Source: Magnolia sinica (lineage: Eukaryota > Streptophyta > Magnoliopsida > Magnoliales > Magnoliaceae). From it: 64,000 nt of DNA. The translations under genes and the position numbers were made by a program. This document shows positions 33,069-44,577 of this stretch, piece by piece (the first letter of the stretch is position 1; every line of letters starts with the position of its first letter). A model generated the notes under the pieces. That model worked only from the letters and a program-made list of their open reading frames with translations, ran no database searches and was not told where the DNA came from. The stretch spans positions 66,116,001 through 66,180,000 of the forward strand of contig NC_080588.1 in NCBI RefSeq assembly GCF_029962835.1. Direction: 5' to 3'.

Positions 33069-34676
33069 CTCAATCCCTCAAACCCCTTTTGCTTTTTCCC
33101 TCATTCCTCCAATAAATCATGTTCTCCCTCTCCTAGAAGAGTCAACATAGGATTAACAACAACCAGCAAATGGGAGCAACCCTCCCACACATCCCTACTC
33201 AGCACATCACAACAATCAAGTTACAACATAGGTTCCCCCTAACGGGAACCATAGACAAGAACTGGCAGATGCCCATGAAGGGGGTCAGTTTCGAGTCCAA
33301 CTCATTCCCCATAATGGGAGCAATATTTCGAAATTGGCAGATACCCCAGGCGGGAGCCATTTTTGAACATCACACCCTCCTTCGAAAGGGAGCGGCGTTC
33401 AATTCCAGGTACCTCCCACCACCGGGAGTTCATCTTCTTTTCAACAACCCCCCATTTTTAATCCGTACGAAGAGGAAGCAGCACAAGCCCTATAGCAAGG
33501 GGCAAGATATCCGTAGCAAAGCAAGTCAAAAATCGAGGAACTATGAGAACAGCTGCAAATAGTGTAAAATCAGCTCCAAAGGCAGCAAGGAGTTGATCAC
33601 CCATCCACCAAATTCAGGGATTTGTGTCCCTTCCCAAATGCTCGGGGACCTTCGAACTTTGAGGTACTCAAATTTAAAAGATATGACGGTAGCGGGTGCC
33701 CCATAGTACATCTGAAAGCATTTTGTGGGAAACTTAATGCGATAGCAGGGAACGATGGAGCCTTGATATAGCTCTTTAAGAAATCTCTTAAGGGCGATAC
33801 TTTGGATTGGTACACGTCACTGGATAGCCATCAGATTAGGACTTGGGAGAGGCTCTCCTAGGCATTCATCGACAGATTTTCGTACAATTTCAACATGGCT
33901 CCGAGAATGAAAAATCTGGCTACCGTGAGACAAAAAACTAACGAATCATTGTCAGCATACGTGGGACGATGGCAGGCCATGACAGCCCGAATGAGAAACC
34001 CCATCGATGACGAAGAATAGATATCCATGATCGTTCATTCGGTAAATCCTAGCATTTCAGGATATCTAATCTCGTACCCATACGTAAACTTCTCTCAGCT
34101 CATCCGAGTTGGAGAACAAGTGAAAGCCAAAATCAGAGCCGGAACCATTTCCCCATGGCCACACCAGGCCTCCACAATCAAAAGAAACAAAGTCGAGGGG
34201 AAATCCGTTGGATATGGGAATGGAAACGACAATGGTCCCGCGCAACGCACTACGGAGGTCAACAATATCATTGCCAACACTCAAGGCAATCAGTACGCTC
34301 CACAATCGGAGCTACAACAAGACAGGCAGTACCAGCCACAATTGAATAGGCAGTACTAACTACAGCAAGCCCAACAGAGATATCAGGCACAGCCGCCTCA
34401 ACAACAATAGCAATAGCCGAGGAAAAATGTGCAAAACCCATGCAAACAGACAATGCTAGGCAGGAAGTTCACCCATTTAGCATAAACATACAGTCAGGTT
34501 CTGACAATGTTAATGCAAAAGTAACTTCTAACACCGCTCCAGCCTCGACTCCACCCAATCCCCTGCCACCAGATTACAATGAAAATCAGTATTGCGCATA
34601 TCACCAGGCTCCTTGCCATCTAGCAGACCGCTGCTTCGCTTTGAAACATGCGGTCCAAGATTTAATCGAAAGATAG
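33069..34676 (+). pseudogene. Element Y gag, main part
   Basis: After Z, a repeat-like region (33170-33562) leads to a gag core at about 33640-34140: LKFKRYDGSGCPIVHLKAFC, then LFKKSLKGDTLDWYTSLDS, FIDRFSYNFNMAPRMKNL and ESLSAYVGRWQAMTARMRNP. A Q-rich stretch precedes a zinc-finger-like YCAYHQAPCHLADRCFALKH at about 34590-34650 (C-x2-H, H-x4-C), the form seen in Tat elements instead of CCHC. Stops (TAG) occur near 33768, 33859, 34018 and 34373. Most look like CAG or CAA changed by C to T. Confidence 0.7.
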
Positions 34677-35369
34677 AAGATTGTGATCACCCCGTAGGCT
34701 AACAATATAGCTTAAGCCAACATTCTCCAAAATTCCTTGCCATTGCGTCAAACGGGACCCAGCACATCCAGTACCTTTACCATCAACCACATTGAGGGAG
34801 GGCGTCCCACGTACTCCTTTCCACGTCATTTCATAAAAGTAATCATGGCCGATACAATAAATCGGACATGGAGATACCGACATGTGCCACCGCCTAGGCC
34901 ACAGGTATTCCTCGAAGCAGCATCGACAACACGGCCTCTCGTCCTTGAAGCAGCACCAACAACACGGCCTCTTATCCTTGAAGCAGCACCAACAGCACAA
35001 CCTTTCATCTTCCTTGAAGCGCCCCGCTAACCTTGCTGGGCACCCCCAGTCCAAACACCAAGTTTCCTAATGCCTCACCAACTAGCACATGCCCGGAGGA
35101 TCCCTCCCACACATCAAGATGAGGAAGAAAATCCCATCGTCAAATCCCACCAAGATTCGGTCACACTTCAATTGAAATCATCAAGTCCACCACAAATAGT
35201 TCCGGCAACAACCTCTCAGCCTCAAGAACCGTTGATATACCTAGAAGGGCGGATGGTTCCCTCCTATAACACGAAGGCAGTCCAATGCCATTACCCAGAG
35301 TATGCTGAAGTGGGCAACAACGGAAGGTATTTCAGGAGAGATAACTAGAACCCAAAGGAAACCTGGGGA

Positions 35370-35970
35370 ACTTTGTTGGGAATCACCCACAAAACTGATG
35401 CTGCTTACGACATAGCAGCTCAGCTCAAATCCATTCCTGCACAAATTTCCATCTGGGAACTCTTATGCACATCAAGATCGCATCAAGAAATCTTTGCAAA
35501 AACACTGAATGATGCACATATCTCCCCTGATGTACCTCCTGAAATGGTAGTGGGTATGATCAGACAACTCCTTGCACCACGAGCCATCACTTTCTCTGAT
35601 GATGAGTTACCACCCGAAGGTCGTAAACATGGGCGCTTATTAAACATAACTATCCGTTACGAGAATTTCAAAGTCCCACTCGTACTCATAGATAATGGAT
35701 TAAGCTTGAATTTTGCCCTTTGTGGACTGCCGGCCCAACACCATGAGCATCAGAGCCTTCGATAATTCTCAAAGGCAAGTGGAGGCGAAAATAGACATTG
35801 AGTTACGAATCGGACCAGATATGACTCTTGTCACATTCCAGGTCATCGACATCCTACCTCATTTAACCTTCTATTGGGACGACCATGGCTCCATGCTGTC
35901 GGAGCCATCGCGTCCACTCTCCACCAAAGGGTTAAATTCTCTTCGAAAAATCGGATTATCTCAGTGTTAG
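35370..35970 (+). pseudogene. Element Y protease
   Basis: The frame at 35373-35765 contains VLIDNGLSLNFALCG, corresponding to the LIDNGSSLN protease active site of Tat elements, preceded by ITIRYENFKVPL. The second half shifts frame to the ORF at 35713-35970 (VEAKIDIELRIGPDMTLVTF). The stretch from 34677 to 35369 is a gag-pol spacer with proline-rich broken frames. Confidence 0.65.
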
Positions 35971-37201
35971 CCGAGCCGGAAACCATTCTACCGGTGATGG
36001 TCAATACCCCAAAAATCGACATTCCAGTGATTGACGTCCAGCATACAGAGGGTGAAATATCATATCACAGTTTCAAGTTTGAAATTGTGAACTCCATTGC
36101 CAACCCTCACCCGCTTGTAGTCGAATATGTCATCCCCCCTGCTGAACGGTTAATCCTGAATTACTGTACCGAGTTCCATGAGAAAGGTATGGTAGTAAAG
36201 CCAGTGCGTGCCAACGTGTAAAGACAAGGACTAGGATATCAACCGACACCAGAAGATCAGCCCCAAGGTCGAAAAAGAGGCAATCGTTCAAATGCACACT
36301 CATCGAGTTTGTTAAGGCCGGAATGGTCTGTGGTGACACGATGACTTTTCTTGAGGATCACCTCCAGTGGCTCAAACTCACAGAACATTCCAGCCAGGAA
36401 TCCATTTGGCCGCCCATACGGTGGGATAAGATCCTCAGGACATCAAAGGCACACTCAATGCTAGGGGCAGAATCCCAGGATCCATCACATGAAGCTAAGG
36501 GCATGGAAACAGGACCATCCGAGGAGGACCCAGGACCAGGAGTACCCATTATAAGCCATTCAAGAAAGAACAAGGAAGCACCCATCTTCACCAACAGTCA
36601 AGGGGAAATACCCCCGCCACCAACTCAGCAGCACAAGGGGAAGAAGTAGCGCATCCATTGGATCGATAAAAGGAAGTGGCCTTCCCTTGACTGGATAGAC
36701 ATCAGGGTCCCACCGCAAGGTGAACCCGAGGAGCCTGAAGAGCTCTAACTTCTGAGCGAAGAGATCGAATCAGATTCCGACTCTGAGCCTAGCCCAGTAG
36801 ACATCATGGTCGTTAGGACAGATGACCCACATGAACAAACAGAGTAGAACAAAAGGATCGAAAGGGGGAAAGAACCGGGATGAATGACCATCCCCCTGAC
36901 GATCGAATCAGCCGGTGAGCCGCCCATGAATGCCGGTCTTTAAAAAAAACGGCAATGTAAATAGCAGTTGGTACCCCGGACCAGGATAGGTTCAATCATG
37001 GTTTACAACACCATCCTGTTCGGGATTCCTTGGCGACATAAAAAAATCAAAAAACCTTCAAAATACAAAAACAACAGATATTTCCGAAAATATAAAAAAA
37101 ATCAAATATTTCTCAAAATCACAAAACATCAGAAAATCTTCAAAAATTAAAAACAACAGAAAAGTTTACAAAAATCACTAAGCCAAACACACCACTTACA
37201 A

Positions 37202-38016
37202 TGCCAGAGTTCGAGGTCGACTCATATGATTTCGATCTAGAGTTGGATTTCGAGCTCATGCGTTTGGATGAATCCTAGGATGAAGGAAATGATGATACAA
37301 CTCTCGAACTCAAGGATTCCCTCGAAAGGTTCGAAACAAAGGCCAACATTGTGGTAGATGACTTCAAAATTGTGAACTTGGGATCACCAGAACTCCCTAA
37401 AGAAGTGCGCATTGGTAGATCACTGTCCCCAAAGTACAAGCAGAGAATGATGAAATTTTTGAGACCGAGGTTGTCCAACTTTGCCTTCTCTTACGAAGAC
37501 ATGTCAGGGCTCGATGAAGATTTGGTAGTACACCACTTGCCAACAAAGCCAGACATGAACTCAATCAAGCAGAAACTCCAAAGAATGAAACTAGAATGGG
37601 CGCTAAAAGTTCGTGATGAAGTTATCAAGAAATACAACATGGGATTCCTAGTAGTTTCCAACTATCCAAAATGGCTCGCAAACATCGTACCAGTTCCAAA
37701 GAATGATAGCAAAGTCAGAATGTGCATCGACTTTAGGGACCTTAACAAAGCAAGTCCTAAAGACGATTTCTCTCTGCCTCACATCGACACACTGGTAGAT
37801 AATACTGCTGGACACAAGATGTTCTCCTTCATGGACGGCTTCTTCGACTACAATCAGATTAACATAGCCATCGAAGATTGTAAGAAGACCTCCTTCATCA
37901 CAACATGGGGAACTTTCTGCTACCGGCTTATGCCTTTTGGGTTGAAGAACGCAGGAGCCACGTATCAGCGAGCCATGACTACCTTGTTCCACGACATGAT
38001 AAACAAGGAAATATAA
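37202..38016 (+). pseudogene. Element Y reverse transcriptase, stopped before the catalytic motif
   Basis: RT copies element RNA into DNA. The frame (from MPEFEVDSYDF, with a stop at about 37277) carries HHLPTKPDMNSIKQKLQRMK, then NIVPVPKNDSKVRMCIDFRD, LNKASPKDDFSLPHIDTLVD and MFSFMDGFFDYNQINIA, all Tat-type RT motifs. A TAA at 38014-38016 falls three residues before the VDD of the catalytic site, which is still present after it as VCVDDMIVKSRTIEGHF. So the enzyme would lose its active site. Confidence 0.85.
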
Positions 38017-38890
38017 GTCTGTGTGGACGATATGATCGTCAAATCTCGCACGATCGAAGGACATTTCGAAGACCTCGAGAAGCTCTTCGACAGGCTAGAA
38101 AAGTTCAAGCTCCGCCTCAACCCACAAAAGTGTCTTCGGCGTAACCGGAGGCAAGTTGTTAGGTTTCATTGTCAGCGAAGATGGCATACAAGTGGACAGG
38201 ATCGAAACCAAGGCAATCATTGAGATGCCGCCACTAAAAACTGAAAAGGAGATTCGGGGCTTCCTCGGAAGGATCCAGTATATCAGCTGATTCATTGCGC
38301 AGCTCACACCAATCTGTGAGCCCATATTCAAGCTTCTCAGGAAGAACTCACCAAAGGAATGGAATGATGACTGTCAAGAGGCCTTCAACAGGATTAAGAA
38401 GTACCTGCTAAATCCTCCAGTACTCATGCCACCTACTCCAGGTAAGCCACTACTGTTGTATATCTCCGTCGCAGCAGAAGCAATCAGATGCGTCCTCGGG
38501 CAACACGACGACACAAGAAGAAAGGAGCAAGCGATCTACTATCTAAGTCGACGATTCACAAGCTACGAAGCCAAATACTCTAGCTTAGAGAAAATGTTCC
38601 TCGCCCTAGTCTGGGCAACACAATGGCTATGACAGTACATGATCGCTCACCTAGTCTTACTGCTCGCTCGCATGGACTCGTTGAAGTACTTGTTCGAGAA
38701 ACCAGAACTGATGAGCAGGATCGCAAAATGGCAACTACTACTTTTCGAGTTGGACATCACCTATGTCACTTAGAAGGCAATCAAGGGGCAAGCATTGACC
38801 GACCACCTAGAAGCACACTCTCTGCCTGATTACCAACCGCTGAAGACCTTCTTCCCTGACGAAGACATCCTCCTAATTGAAGAATAAGAA
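38017..38890 (+). pseudogene. Element Y RT end and first RNase H
   Basis: VCVDDMIVKSRTIEGHFEDL continues to LRLNPQKC. A frameshift at about 38133 then leads into GFIVSEDGIQVDRIETKAII, EIRGFLGRIQYIS, a TGA, and FIAQLTPICEPIFKLLRK. The RNase H-like part has LLLYISVAAEAIRCVLGQ and AIYYLSRRFTSYEAKYSSLE. More stops occur at 38632 and 38773. Most replace residues usually encoded by CGA, CAG or TGG. Confidence 0.75.
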
Positions 38891-38904
38891 GAAAGAAAGG
38901 CAGG

Positions 38905-39330
38905 ATAATGGACACTCTTCTTCGATGAAGCCGCAGACTCAAAAGGAAGTGGAGTAAGTGTCATACTCTACTCTCCCGATGACGTCCCAATTCCCATATC
39001 CAGGCGATTGGCATTCCAATGCACCAACAACGTAGCAGAATATGAAGCATGTATTGCTGGTCTGAGAGAAGTCATCATTCTCAATGTAAAAAAAGTTACG
39101 AGTCTTTGGAGATTCACAGCTCATCATCAATTAGACGAATGGTGACTGGAAGACCAAGGATGAAAAGCTGATCCCTTATCACGCCCATCTGTAGAATCTA
39201 ACCGAGGAATTCGAAGAGATCACATTCTCTTATATGCCCCAAGCCAAAAACCAGTTTGCGGACGCTCTGCCTACCCTCGCTTCAATGCTGGAAATCCCAA
39301 AAGGAGTTGCTGAATGGGAACTCACCATCG
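38905..39330 (+). pseudogene. Element Y second, archaeal-type RNase H
   Basis: The reading WTLFFDEAADSKGSGVSVIL, ...ISRRLAFQCTNNVAEYEACI, AGLREVIIL matches the extra RNase H of Tat elements (FDGAANSKGSG..., ATNNEAEYEALIAGL). The usual DG is DE here (GGA to GAA). Frameshifts near 39090 and TAG stops follow. A second RNase H between the first one and integrase is the defining feature of the Tat lineage. Confidence 0.75.
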
Positions 39331-39539
39331 AACTCTAGGAGGAACCCACGTTCTACCTGCAGATAGATGAAGTTGACCCCTCCCCCCCGAGCGAATGATT
39401 AGCCATGGTACACGAACATCAAGGAATATCTCAAACATCAAAAGTACCCGGAGGGAGCAACATCAACTGATCGTCGCACTATCCAAGGGCTAGCGGCCCA
39501 GTTCACAATCATCGGGGACATTCTCTACAAACGATCCTT

Positions 39540-40655
39540 TAATCAAGTCCTTCTCCAATGCATGGATGAAACAAAAGCTACCCAAATCATGTCAGAAATC
39601 CACGAAGGACTATGCGGCCCACACATGAATGGACATATGATGGCAAAGAAGATCTTACAACTCAGATACTATTGGCTAACGATGGAAACAGATTGCTGTA
39701 AACACTTCAGGAAATGCTTCAAGTGTCAGGAACATGCAAACCAAATCTATGCGCCTGCTTCCGAACTTTACAACCTGACGACATTATGGCCCTCTCTATA
39801 TGGGGACTTGACATCATCAGCAAAGTCAACCCCACAGCTTCAAACGGGCATGAATGCATCCTGGTGACAGTAGATTATTTCACCAAGTGGATAGAGGCAG
39901 CATCCTACACTACCATCGCAGCACTTCACGTGGTCAAGTTTATGAAGAACAATATCATTAGCCGATATGGGATTCCTCAGGTCATTATTACAAATAATGG
40001 AACTCCGTTCATCAATAAAAGGATGGGTGACTTTCTCGACAAATTCAAGATTCAACGTCATCGATCAAGTCCCTACCATCCTCAGATGAATGGTGGGGTC
40101 GAAGCTGCAAACAAGACTATCGTCTGCATATTGGAAAAAATGGTCAAAACATATCGCGACTAGTCAGAAATGCTCCCATACGCACTCTGGGCCTATCAGA
40201 CGTCTGTACGATTTGCTACAGGCGCAACTCCATATGAACTTACATATGAAATGAAAGCGGTGCTACCAGTTGAAATTGAAATCCCATCACTCTGAGTATT
40301 GTTGGAAAGAAAATTCGAGGAAGGCGAGTGACAACAAGTAAGATACGATCAACTGCACTTAGCAGACGAAAAGTGCATGTGTGCGCTAAGCCACTCACAA
40401 TACTACCAAAGAAGGATCGCACAGGTCTACAACAAGAGGGTCCGCAAAAGGAGTTTCAAAGTCGGTGACATGGTCATGAAACGCATCCTACCACCACACT
40501 TGCCAGATCCCAAAGGAAAGTTCAAACCCTCGTGGGATGGACCCCTTATCATTCGAGAGGTACTCCCAGGAGGCGCTATTCGGCTCACCAGTCTAAGAGG
40601 TGAAGATCTTCCTGAGCCCATCAACACTGATAACGTGAAAATCTATCATGGGTAA
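39540..40655 (+). pseudogene. Element Y integrase with a catalytic Asp changed to Asn
   Basis: The zinc-binding start is GLCGPHMNGHMMAKKILQLR, then FRKCFKCQEHAN. The core in the frame 39714-40163 has D54 (VTVDYFTKWIEAA), N94 where the second catalytic Asp is expected (IITNNGTPF instead of ITDNGTPF) and E130 (MNGGVEAANK), with 35 residues between N94 and E130. A TAG ends the frame where Trp is usual (YRDWSEMLPYALW). The C-terminal frame at 40377-40655 reads YNKRVRKRSFKVGDMVMKRI and SWDGPLIIREVLPGGAIRL. Frames break at about 39760-39800. Confidence 0.85.
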
Positions 40656-41148
40656 CTACACCTAACCTTGTCAATGAGTACAATCACAAAGCTGTACCTA
40701 TGACCCCTCCCACAAAAAAAAGAAAAAAATCTCCATCACTTCTCCTAAAAAAAAAATTAATCCCATCGCTCCTCCCACCAAAAGATATCCATCCTTCCTC
40801 CTGCCAAGTACGAAAAAAAAAGAGAACCTGTCATTTCTCCCATCAGAGGTTGATACCCACAAAACAAAAACAAAAACAAAAACAAAAACAATATATATAT
40901 ATATATACCAAAAATAAAAAAAAAAGGGGAAAGAAAAAAAAAACAGAAAGCCTCAAAGAGAAGAATGAAAATGAGAAGAAAATAAGACTATCCCCAAATA
41001 ATCCGACCAAAAATAGCTTATGATTGTGATCAAAGACAAGGACAGGAAGGTAACCAGATGGCCGGCTATGAAGGAAGTCTCTTCGTCTTTTCCAGCACTC
41101 AAATAAAAAAAAAAAAGAAGAGAAAAACATGCCTAAGCAAAAAGGGCG

Positions 41149-41385
41149 AGTTGAAAACTCGAAAGGGTAGCTTGAGTAAAAACAGCTGGCATGTACCAGA
41201 CTTGTTGAAAACCTAAAAATGTACTAAGGGTAAAAACAGCACAGCCGCCTAGGGGCAGGCAAGAGCAAAGACCCGGGAGGTAGTGAAAATCTGAAAGGAC
41301 ACTACGGTTAAAAATGACGGGAAAAGCCGGCCGTAGTGAAAACTTGAAAGGGCGCTACGGGTAAAAATGGCTGACAAAATAAAAA
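41149..41385 (+). repeat. Tandem units in the Y 3' untranslated region
   Basis: Four degenerate units carry GTGAAAACTTGAAAGGGCGC (or GTTGAAAACTCGAAAGGG) followed by TAC.GGTAAAAATGG, spaced about 50-75 bases. Similar units in reverse orientation lie at 54350-54600 next to the second Tat fragment. Confidence 0.7.
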
Positions 41386-41733
41386 TAAAAGTGCAGGTAC
41401 AGAAGAAGCTGATGCAACAAATACCACAATGAGATACAAGGGAAGATCGACTTCGGATCAGTACTCTATCAGACTCTGGCTAAAGCCAAAGGACATGGTC
41501 CTGGACACACTCTCAAGAAACCATGATCTCTAGTACACAACCCAAACTACTGAACACAACATGGGCTAAGTTCAATATTCTGATCCCAATCATCCACATA
41601 TCTAAACACAAGCGAGCATTGGAAAATTTGGCACAAACAAAATTTTCCATCCCTTTAAAATACATTACTTTTTTCCTTTATAAAAACAAAAACAAAACAA
41701 ATCCATGCATACAGGAGAAGTAGTTGGTCAAAA

Positions 41734-42168
41734 TCAGGGACCCCAGGTAAGCTCATATACCTCGTACATCGACAGCCTCTGCCTAAGCCTCTCTATCTCC
41801 ATGCGCAGGTAAAAGACATCATTCCTCTCTAGGCGATGCGCAACGAACATGCTCTCATCATACCGCCTCCCTACCGCTAGCCAACGAGCCATGTCCTCAC
41901 GAGAGTGAAGAAGGACGGTAATCTCAGATATGAGATGGCCATGTGTCGCAAGAAGAAACGACGGATCAATGAATGGTCACTCCTCGAACGCTTCCAGCGA
42001 GTCATCAACACACGAGGAAGATGAAGTGGTATCACTAATCATATCCTGATCAGCGGCCTTATCCACCAAGTGCCAACCTGGAACCTGACGATAAAGCGAC
42101 TGCTCCGTCTCAGCGCGCAATACACTGAGGAATCTTCCATATTCTCCAGTTGCGGTCAATGCAAACAG
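41734..42168 (-). pseudogene. Antisense ORF between Y pol and 3' LTR
   Basis: On the strand opposite to gag-pol a frame of 145 codons, including the terminal stop, runs from 42168 to the TGA at 41734-41736 with one internal TGA at 41977-41979. The first part reads TATGEYGRFLSVLRAETEQS, then GWHLVDKAADQDMISDTTSS. After the internal stop it goes on with ATHGHLISEITVLLHSREDM, ARWLAVGRRYDESMFVAHRL and YLRMEIERLRQRLSMYEVYE, a charged, probably helical C-terminus. Composition looks protein-like, unlike the flanking AT-rich DNA. No ATG is visible at the right end, so the start may be lost or spliced. Tat elements such as maize Grande are known to carry antisense ORFs here. I do not recognise the protein's function. 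Confidence 0.6.
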
Positions 42169-42846
42169 CTAAATAAGATCCGATCTCTTCCGATTTCCCC
42201 AAAGGATAATTGAATCCGTACATGATACATGTACGATTGGCCCGATCTCTATATCTGGACAGTCGTACAAGTAGAAATAAGTGGATCTATCTCTGAGAAG
42301 AATAATCAAACTCAAAGTGACAACAATCCATTGTAACCAAAGTATCAGAATTAGAAGATCACATGAAAAAAGATTACTTACACATACCTAGTCCAGGACG
42401 TTCACAAAATTTGATCGAGTCCAAGTCGGCATAGTTAATTCCCTGTAAGGCCGCATCAACACGCAGGACAGCTAACCACTTTGACGATCAAATGGATCGA
42501 ATACTCTTAGGATGATTACGTAGCAAAGGAACGACAGACCAAACAGTACAGGAATCCTCGTAAAGCTGCACCAACGCGCAGAAGCCCTACTTTTAGATTT
42601 ACCCTCTAATGCTATTAACAATCTGACATGAAAGGGTTATACTTGGTGACCCGTTATTCCGCACCAACGCGCAGGGACAATCACAACGTTTTTCTCAGCC
42701 CTCATGATATGTGCAAGTCGTTTCTTTTCCAAACAATCAGTTGACAATGATACAATGACAGGCAACATATTCGAATCACCATCTTTTCTAACAAGGAGGG
42801 TGGGGTGTCCACTCGCTCTGGCCTTCGGTTGCTCGCAACCTCGACT

Positions 42847-42858
42847 AAAGAGGGGCAT
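42847..42858 (+). other. Element Y polypurine tract
   Basis: AAAGAGGGGCAT lies immediately before the 3' LTR. Confidence 0.75.
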
Positions 42859-42859
42859 T

Positions 42860-44346
42860 TGTAGACACCCCACCCAAGCTATCATCTTGCAAAGATAAGG
42901 ATAATTCGGACCATGATCAACAACCTAAACCTAAAGCCCTAATTCAAACCCTACCCGAACCCGAAACCCTAATCCAAACCCTATCCGAACCTGAAACCAT
43001 AATCCAAACCCTACCCGAACCTGAAACCCTAATCCAAAACCTTACCTGAACCCGAAACGCTAATCTAAACCATTAGAACCTCCCAAACCTAGCCCGAAAT
43101 CCTAGATCTAGGACCCATTCGAGCCAAGACAGTTTAGAAATACAGCCGGCCGAGCCAAAAATATGAAAAAAGGACCACCGGACAAACTAGCGCACCACAT
43201 GAGGACCACACGTTCGGGTCTGGCCCGAGCGGTAGTTGGACTACCGCCGGCGATACTCCGATTACCTCTGCTCGCCGGACGCGTGTGTCCTCCGAGCAAC
43301 AACAGGCACAACGTCCGAAAGTCAACTTTCTCTAGGAATTACCCCCTATCCAATCCTATTTACCATTTTACCAAGCCTAAGAGCCAATGAGAGCATGTCA
43401 CGTGGCATGTCTCTCTCCTCAACCAATCACCACTTGCCATCTCAGCTTTTACCCCTCCTAAACCTCATAATTACCATAATGACATTGGAGAATGCTATAA
43501 ATAGCCCTCTCCTCCTCTCATTTTCAACAACCACAACAACACATCCATATCCAAGAGGAAGAGTGAGAGAGAAAGGGAGGAAGAGAGAAAGGAAGAGAGT
43601 GAAGGAGAGGGAAGGAGCTCCCAAGCCTTCGAAGTTCTAATCTTTTAAGCCACCCCTTAGCCTTCTCTCTTGACCTTTTTCAGCCCTTTAGCGTAGCCCA
43701 GTTTGGTCCTAGTCTGGTCCATTTGTTAACTTATACAAGTTCAAAGCCAAAGATCCATTTATTTCATACATAATCATGATATTTATTACCTTCTCAACCC
43801 CCTTGCTCTTCTGGATTTCTAGTGAACATATGCTTTGTGACTTGCCGTACACCAGATCCTGTCACATCAGAAATTCCTAGTATTCTAGTCCACTTTTATT
43901 ACTTCATTTGCATGAGCATCATTACATCCGCCCTCTAGACACGCCGTGGAACGTATGGTCTGTGGCTTGCCGAAATCTCAGATCCGGTTACATCAGAAAT
44001 CCGAGTGTGTGCCTAGTCCCATTTCAACCACCACATCCATCATCCCTTGAGATTGTTTAACCATACCAAGTAGAGACCGTACCCTTGTACGGGCAGAGAG
44101 TGTGCTTAACACCTTCCATCTTTGTAACCACGGTCCCTTACTCAGAATATCTAAAATTGCAGATCCGGAGTCAACTTAAAGTGAGAGAGTCTTTGAGACT
44201 TCACATATCCTGCAGGTTCTAGCCAACTGCGCGATTCTGAGATTTATTGGCTAGTGGTGACTCCAACATCTACAAATCAGCCTAGTCACCCCACTACTAA
44301 AACAAAACTTATAAATCAACGTGGGCGCCGATTTTCAATGTTCATA
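42860..44346 (+). repeat. Element Y 3' LTR
   Basis: It runs TGTAGACACCCC to GTTCATA, aligned along its length with 20002-21470 but with roughly one difference in ten near the start. It carries about five 30-bp AAACCCTAA-containing units at 42930-43075 and a TATA box at about 43496. Confidence 0.92.
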
Positions 44347-44351
44347 CCTGT

Positions 44352-44572
44352 CTAAACTGACAGAAATCAACCAGCAAACAATCTCGAACAATATTTCAAC
44401 CTGTCAAACGGTATTTTGACTTGTTTAAACTGGCAGAAATCAGCCCGCAAGCTATCAAAAATTTCTGGCAGAATTTCGACCTGTCGAACTATGCTAAATT
44501 TTTATCGATTTCTTATCGGGCTTCTTCAAGTCTATGTGTATTAGGAACGTGATTGATTCCCTTCCTACGTGA
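44352..44572 (-). repeat. Element X, right LTR, second part
   Basis: It resumes with CTAAACTGACAGAAATCAACC after the Y duplication CCTGT and ends CCTACGTGA, followed by the X duplication GGTGC at 44573-44577. Confidence 0.85.
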
Positions 44573-44577
44573 GGTGC

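Larger units (their letters stand above)
20002..44346 (+). mobile_element. Element Y: Tat-lineage Ty3/gypsy retrotransposon, 24.3 kb including insert Z
   Basis: LTRs at 20002-21470 (1469 bases) and 42860-44346 (1487 bases) both begin TGTAGACACCCC and end TTCACA/TTCATA. The 5-bp duplication is CCTGT at 19997-20001 and 44347-44351. Order inside: PBS, gag, protease, RT, RNase H, a second (archaeal-type) RNase H, integrase, a 3' untranslated region with tandem units, an antisense ORF, PPT, LTR. The double RNase H and the YCxYHxxPxH-type gag finger are marks of the Tat lineage. Without Z it is about 13.2 kb. All domains carry stops, so it cannot move on its own. Confidence 0.9.
15623..44572 (-). 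mobile_element. Element X: Ty3/gypsy LTR retrotransposon, deleted and hosting nested insertions
   Basis: The left LTR is 15623-16255. The right LTR is 19599-20001 plus 44352-44572 and is interrupted by element Y. The target duplication is GGTGC at 15618-15622 and 44573-44577. The LTR ends are decayed forms of TGACGTAG...CTACGTCA. The PBS-like bases (19583-19598, reverse complement GTTGGTAGCAGAGC) and the purine tract next to the left LTR fix the minus orientation. Without its inserts X has only about 1.4 kb of interior. Its coding part runs from the protease-RT linker directly to the integrase end, so RT and RNase H are deleted. The two LTRs differ visibly at many positions, more than those of Y or Z. 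Confidence 0.85.
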
